DNA of 6,912 nucleotides, from the NCBI GenBank assembly GCA_913064755.1, contig CAJYBQ010000173.1, positions 1 through 6,912 on the forward strand, in the 5' to 3' direction. The translations under genes and the position numbers were made by a program. Each line of letters starts with the position of its first letter. Positions within the stretch are counted from its first letter, which is position 1. Below, one piece after another: positions 4,381 to 6,912 of this stretch. The notes beneath the pieces were generated by a model. That model saw nothing but the letters and a program-made list of their open reading frames with translations. It did not search any database and had not been told where the DNA came from. Source of the stretch: an uncultured Alphaproteobacteria bacterium. Its GTDB lineage: Bacteria; Pseudomonadota; Alphaproteobacteria; Minwuiales; Minwuiaceae.

Positions 4381-5706
4381 GTGACCGAATTGACAGCCCA
4401 TCCCCTCGCCCGCACCTCCCTGAACGGGGAGATCACCGCGCCGGGCGACAAGTCCATCTCTCACCGCGCCCTGATGTTCGGTGCCCTGGCCGTCGGCCAG
4501 ACCACGGTTTCCGGCCTGCTGGAGGGCGATGACGTGCGGGCAACCGCTGCTGCCGTTGCCGCCCTCGGCGCCCGGGTCACGCGAACCGGCCCCGGTGACT
4601 GGCAGGTCGACGGGGTCGGGGTCGGTGGTCTATCCGAACCTGGAACCGTGCTCGACATGGGCAATTCCGGCACCGGCGCCCGGCTGCTGATGGGGCTGGT
4701 GGCCGGCCACCCGATCAGTGCCACCTTCACCGGCGACGCATCCCTGTCCCGACGGCCGATGGGGCGCATCACGCGCCCTCTGCAGCAGATGGGTGCACGG
4801 TTCCAGGGGCGGGAGGGTGATCGCCTGCCCATGACCGTCACAGGGCCGGAAACCGTCATGCCGATCAGCTACGATTCACCCGTCGCCTCCGCACAGGTGA
4901 AATCCGCGATCCTGCTTGCCGGCCTCAACGCCCCGGGCATCACGACCGTGCGGGAGCCGAAACCATCCCGCGACCACACGGAAAACATGCTGCGACAGTT
5001 CGGGGCAGAGGTCAGCAGCGAGGCCGATGGCACGGGGCGCATCGTGCGCCTGACCGGACAGCCGGAACTGACGCCGCAACGGATCATCGTGCCGGGCGAC
5101 CCCTCGTCAGCCGCCTTCGCCACCGTGGCGGCGCTGCTTTCGGACGGCGGCAAGGTGACGATCCGCAATGTCGGGATCAATCCGCTGCGGGCCGGTCTGT
5201 TCGACGTGCTGTGCTCCATGGGGGGGCGGATCGAACACGGCAACACCAGGATGCAGGGCGGGGAGCCGGTGGCGGACCTGATCGTGGAGGGCGGGCCGCT
5301 CGCCGGGGTCACCGCGCCTGAAGACAATGCCGCCGCGATGATCGACGAATACCCGATCCTGTGCATCGCCGCCGCGCTCGCGTCGGGCCGGACCGTGATG
5401 CGCGGGATCGAGGAACTGCGCGTCAAGGAAAGCGACCGCATCGCGCGGATGGTGGAGGGCCTGCGTGCCGCGGGTGTCGAGGTGGCCGAACATGAAGACG
5501 GCATGACCGTTACCGGTTCAGGCGGCATCCCGCCACGCGGCGGCTGCACCATTGATGCCGGGCATGATCATCGCATCGGCATGTCGTTCCTGATCCTCGG
5601 GCTGTTCTGCGAAAGGCCGATCACGGTGACGGGGGCGGAGACGATTGCCACCAGCTACCCGGATTTCGTCGCGCATCTGAACGGGCTGGGTGCCGACCTC
5701 CGCTAG
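4381..5706 (+). CDS. aroA: 3-phosphoshikimate 1-carboxyvinyltransferase (EPSP synthase)
   Basis: EPSP synthase joins phosphoenolpyruvate to shikimate-3-phosphate in the shikimate pathway in the cytosol; it is the target of glyphosate. From GTG 4381 the protein has 441 residues, the normal length. Motifs in order: PGDKS with catalytic-site Lys24; NSGTG at 95-99; GDASLSRRPMGR from 118; SAQVK at 170-174; RDHTE at 197-201; catalytic Asp322 in DEYP; and VKESDR with Lys349 and Glu350. SAQVK and RDHTE are marks of the class II (CP4-like) group. However, the glycine that CP4 replaces by alanine is still Gly97, and the NPTR motif reads NPLR. GTG 4381 has AGAAGG eleven bases upstream; ATG 4360 and 4351 are in frame but lack a ribosome binding site. 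The usual alphaproteobacterial partners cmk and rpsA do not follow; the next gene converges. Confidence 0.93.
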   Translation: MTELTAHPLARTSLNGEITAPGDKSISHRALMFGALAVGQTTVSGLLEGDDVRATAAAVAALGARVTRTGPGDWQVDGVGVGGLSEPGTVLDMGNSGTGARLLMGLVAGHPISATFTGDASLSRRPMGRITRPLQQMGARFQGREGDRLPMTVTGPETVMPISYDSPVASAQVKSAILLAGLNAPGITTVREPKPSRDHTENMLRQFGAEVSSEADGTGRIVRLTGQPELTPQRIIVPGDPSSAAFATVAALLSDGGKVTIRNVGINPLRAGLFDVLCSMGGRIEHGNTRMQGGEPVADLIVEGGPLAGVTAPEDNAAAMIDEYPILCIAAALASGRTVMRGIEELRVKESDRIARMVEGLRAAGVEVAEHEDGMTVTGSGGIPPRGGCTIDAGHDHRIGMSFLILGLFCERPITVTGAETIATSYPDFVAHLNGLGADLR

Positions 5707-5738
5707 GGCAGTCCATCGACGACAGACGGAACCGCGCG

Positions 5739-5757
5739 GCCGAGCCACCGGTTCGGT
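5739..5757. terminator. Candidate hairpin between convergent aroA and aat
   Basis: GCCGAGCC (5739-5746) can pair with GGTTCGGT (5750-5757) around the loop ACC, giving eight pairs of which two are G-U in the plus-strand RNA. It lies 33 bases after the aroA stop and ends on the aat stop codon. No T-run follows on either side, so it is only a modest terminator candidate. Confidence 0.3.
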
Positions 5758-6428
5758 CAGGGGGCCGCATGCCGGGGGGCATCCAGCAAACCGAGCATCG
5801 TCGTGCCGTCCGTACCCATGGGAACATGCTCGAAATCCGCATGCAGCGGCAGCGCCTGCGCCAGTTCCACCAGGTATTCTTCCTTGGGTACGCAGCGGAT
5901 GTGGAACTGTTTCAGGTGATCATTGACGAACTGGCTGTCGAGCAGGCGATAGCCCCCTGCCCGCAGCCGCGCCACCAGGTGCACCAGTGCCACCTTGCTG
6001 GCATCCGTCGCGATGCTGAACATGCTCTCGCCGAAGAACGCGCCGCCGATGGAAACACCGTACAGACCGCCGACGATCTTGCCGTCGTGCCAGCATTCGA
6101 TGCTGTGGGCGTGGCCCAGCTGGAACAACTGCACGTAGGCACGAACGATCTCGATGTTGATCCAGCTGTCGAACCGCCCCCGGCGCTGATCCAGCTCCGA
6201 ACAGGACTGGATCACCTGTTCGAAGGCCAGGTCATGCGTCACCCGGAACCGGTCCTGCTTCACCGTGCGCCGCAAACGTCTGGGCACGTGAAAGCCGTCG
6301 ATGGGCAGCACCCCGCGCTCTTCCGGGTCCACCCAGAACAGGCGCGGGTCATCGCGGCTTTCCGCCATCGGGAAGAGCCCACGGGAATAGGCCTGGATCA
6401 GCAGGCCGGGTGAAAGCCGGTCACTCAC
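5757..6428 (-). CDS. aat: Leucyl/phenylalanyl-tRNA-protein transferase
   Basis: A 223-residue cytosolic enzyme of the N-end rule pathway. It moves Leu or Phe from tRNA to the N-terminal Arg or Lys of proteins, marking them for ClpAP. The family pattern is complete: AYSRGLFPMAE (13-23); FWVDPEERGVLPI (31-43); SWINIEIVRAYVQL (88-101); GHAHSIECW (105-113); VGGLYGVSIGGAFFGESMFS (119-138) with catalytic Glu134; then ASK (143-145); and LDSQFVNDHL (163-172), holding the expected Asp164 and Gln166, with Ser where E. coli has Cys. The start is GTG at 6428, twelve bases after the accC stop, with no clear ribosome binding site; no other start fits before residue 21. The order accC-aat is common in alphaproteobacteria and suggests cotranscription with the acetyl-CoA carboxylase genes. 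Confidence 0.94.
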   Translation of the reverse strand: MSDRLSPGLLIQAYSRGLFPMAESRDDPRLFWVDPEERGVLPIDGFHVPRRLRRTVKQDRFRVTHDLAFEQVIQSCSELDQRRGRFDSWINIEIVRAYVQLFQLGHAHSIECWHDGKIVGGLYGVSIGGAFFGESMFSIATDASKVALVHLVARLRAGGYRLLDSQFVNDHLKQFHIRCVPKEEYLVELAQALPLHADFEHVPMGTDGTTMLGLLDAPRHAAP

Positions 6429-6440
6429 CGGCGACCGCCG

Positions 6441-6912
6441 TCAGAACTTCGTCACCAGCCGGTCGAGATTCTTTTCCAGCCAGTGAATGTCGTAATCGCC
6501 ATCGATGAAGACAGGATCGTCGATCAGTGCCCTGTGCAACGGAATCGTGGTCTGAATGCCGCCGATGACATATTCATCGAGGCAGCGGCGCAGACGCATC
6601 AGGCACTCGTTCCGTGTGCGGCCATGCACCACCAGCTTGGCAATCAGGCTGTCGTAGTTCGGCGGCACGCGATAGCCGTCGTACAGGCCGGAGTCGACCC
6701 GCACGCCCAGTCCGCCGGGGGCGTGGTAGCCCTTGATCGTGCCGGGTGCCGGGCCAAACGTCGCCGGGTTCTCCGCGTTGCTGCGGCATTCCATGGCGTG
6801 GCCGGTAAACTCCACGTCCGCCTGCTTGATGCTGACCGGAATGCCGGACGCGACGCGGCTCTGTTCGCGCCCCAGGTCGATCCCGGTTCCAGCCTCGGTC
6901 ACCCGATGCCCC
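6441..6912 (-). CDS. accC: Biotin carboxylase subunit of acetyl-CoA carboxylase (5' partial)
   Basis: The C-terminal part, about 156 residues, of AccC, which uses ATP and bicarbonate to carboxylate biotin on AccB in fatty-acid synthesis. The N-terminal two thirds lie beyond the right edge. The visible part matches the C-terminal domain: VTEAGTGIDLGREQ; GHAMECRSNAENP with the conserved Arg (E. coli Arg338); PAPGTIKGYHAPGG with RVDSGLYDGY; NYDSLIAKLVVHGRTR; and the usual alphaproteobacterial end DYDIHWLEKNL. Several positions depart from the family. At the very edge the motif E-H-P-V-T-E-M reads G-H-R-V-T-E-A, so the residue equal to E. coli catalytic Glu296 is Gly. Ile in CRINAE is Ser, and Tyr in PPYYDS is Asn. 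The edge changes may be sequence errors. It is followed by aat after 12 bases. Confidence 0.9.
   Translation of the reverse strand, partial: GHRVTEAGTGIDLGREQSRVASGIPVSIKQADVEFTGHAMECRSNAENPATFGPAPGTIKGYHAPGGLGVRVDSGLYDGYRVPPNYDSLIAKLVVHGRTRNECLMRLRRCLDEYVIGGIQTTIPLHRALIDDPVFIDGDYDIHWLEKNLDRLVTKF

Noticed and set aside
4869..5552. Long minus-strand open frame inside aroA (227 codons)
   Set aside because: Its Ser/Pro/Arg-rich product is typical of antisense reading of high-GC genes, and aroA is complete.
5769..6413. Long open frame on the plus strand opposite aat (214 codons)
   Set aside because: It is the high-GC shadow of aat. The product is of biased composition without recognisable motifs, while the opposite strand has a complete family match.

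Overview
The window looks like a chromosomal segment of a high-GC alphaproteobacterium. The evidence is the overlapping hsp20/DUF1150 pair, the accC-aat order, the AroA sequence type, and an alphaproteobacterial-type heat-shock promoter (CTTG-N17-CCTATTTT) upstream of hsp20. GC content is uneven. Hand-counted rows are about 53-55% GC in the copper region (961-1020 and 1501-1620), against 67% at 2881-2940 and 73% at 5101-5160.

Left edge (1-698): a plus-strand FkbM-type methyltransferase, probably cut at its 5' end, with a degenerate SAM-binding motif. Region 699-2472 is a plus-strand copper-handling cassette. It holds a small exported Cys/Met-rich protein, two abutting perfect inverted repeats, a DUF411/CopG copper protein, a periplasmic class I cytochrome c coupled to it by an ATGA overlap, and a 46-residue single-span membrane protein whose ribosome binding site lies across the cytochrome stop codon. 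Inference: the exported proteins bind copper or exchange electrons with it in the periplasm.

Region 2604-4143: a luciferase-like F420/FMN-dependent oxidoreductase (+) converges on a minus-strand heat-shock operon of an IbpA-like small heat-shock protein and a DUF1150 protein. The leader of hsp20 carries the heat-shock promoter and stem-loops near the ribosome binding site that could form an RNA thermometer.

Region 4381-6912: aroA (EPSP synthase, shikimate pathway) on the plus strand converges on minus-strand accC-aat (biotin carboxylase C-terminal part, then leucyl/phenylalanyl-tRNA-protein transferase). These are ordinary housekeeping genes. However, the accC codons in the last few dozen bases of the window replace a catalytic glutamate. 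Together with the degenerate motif at the left edge, this raises the possibility of sequence error near the ends.

The most interesting parts are the CopG-cytochrome c-membrane protein module with its tandem inverted repeats, and the hsp20 leader. No RNA genes, insertion sequences or CRISPR arrays were seen.
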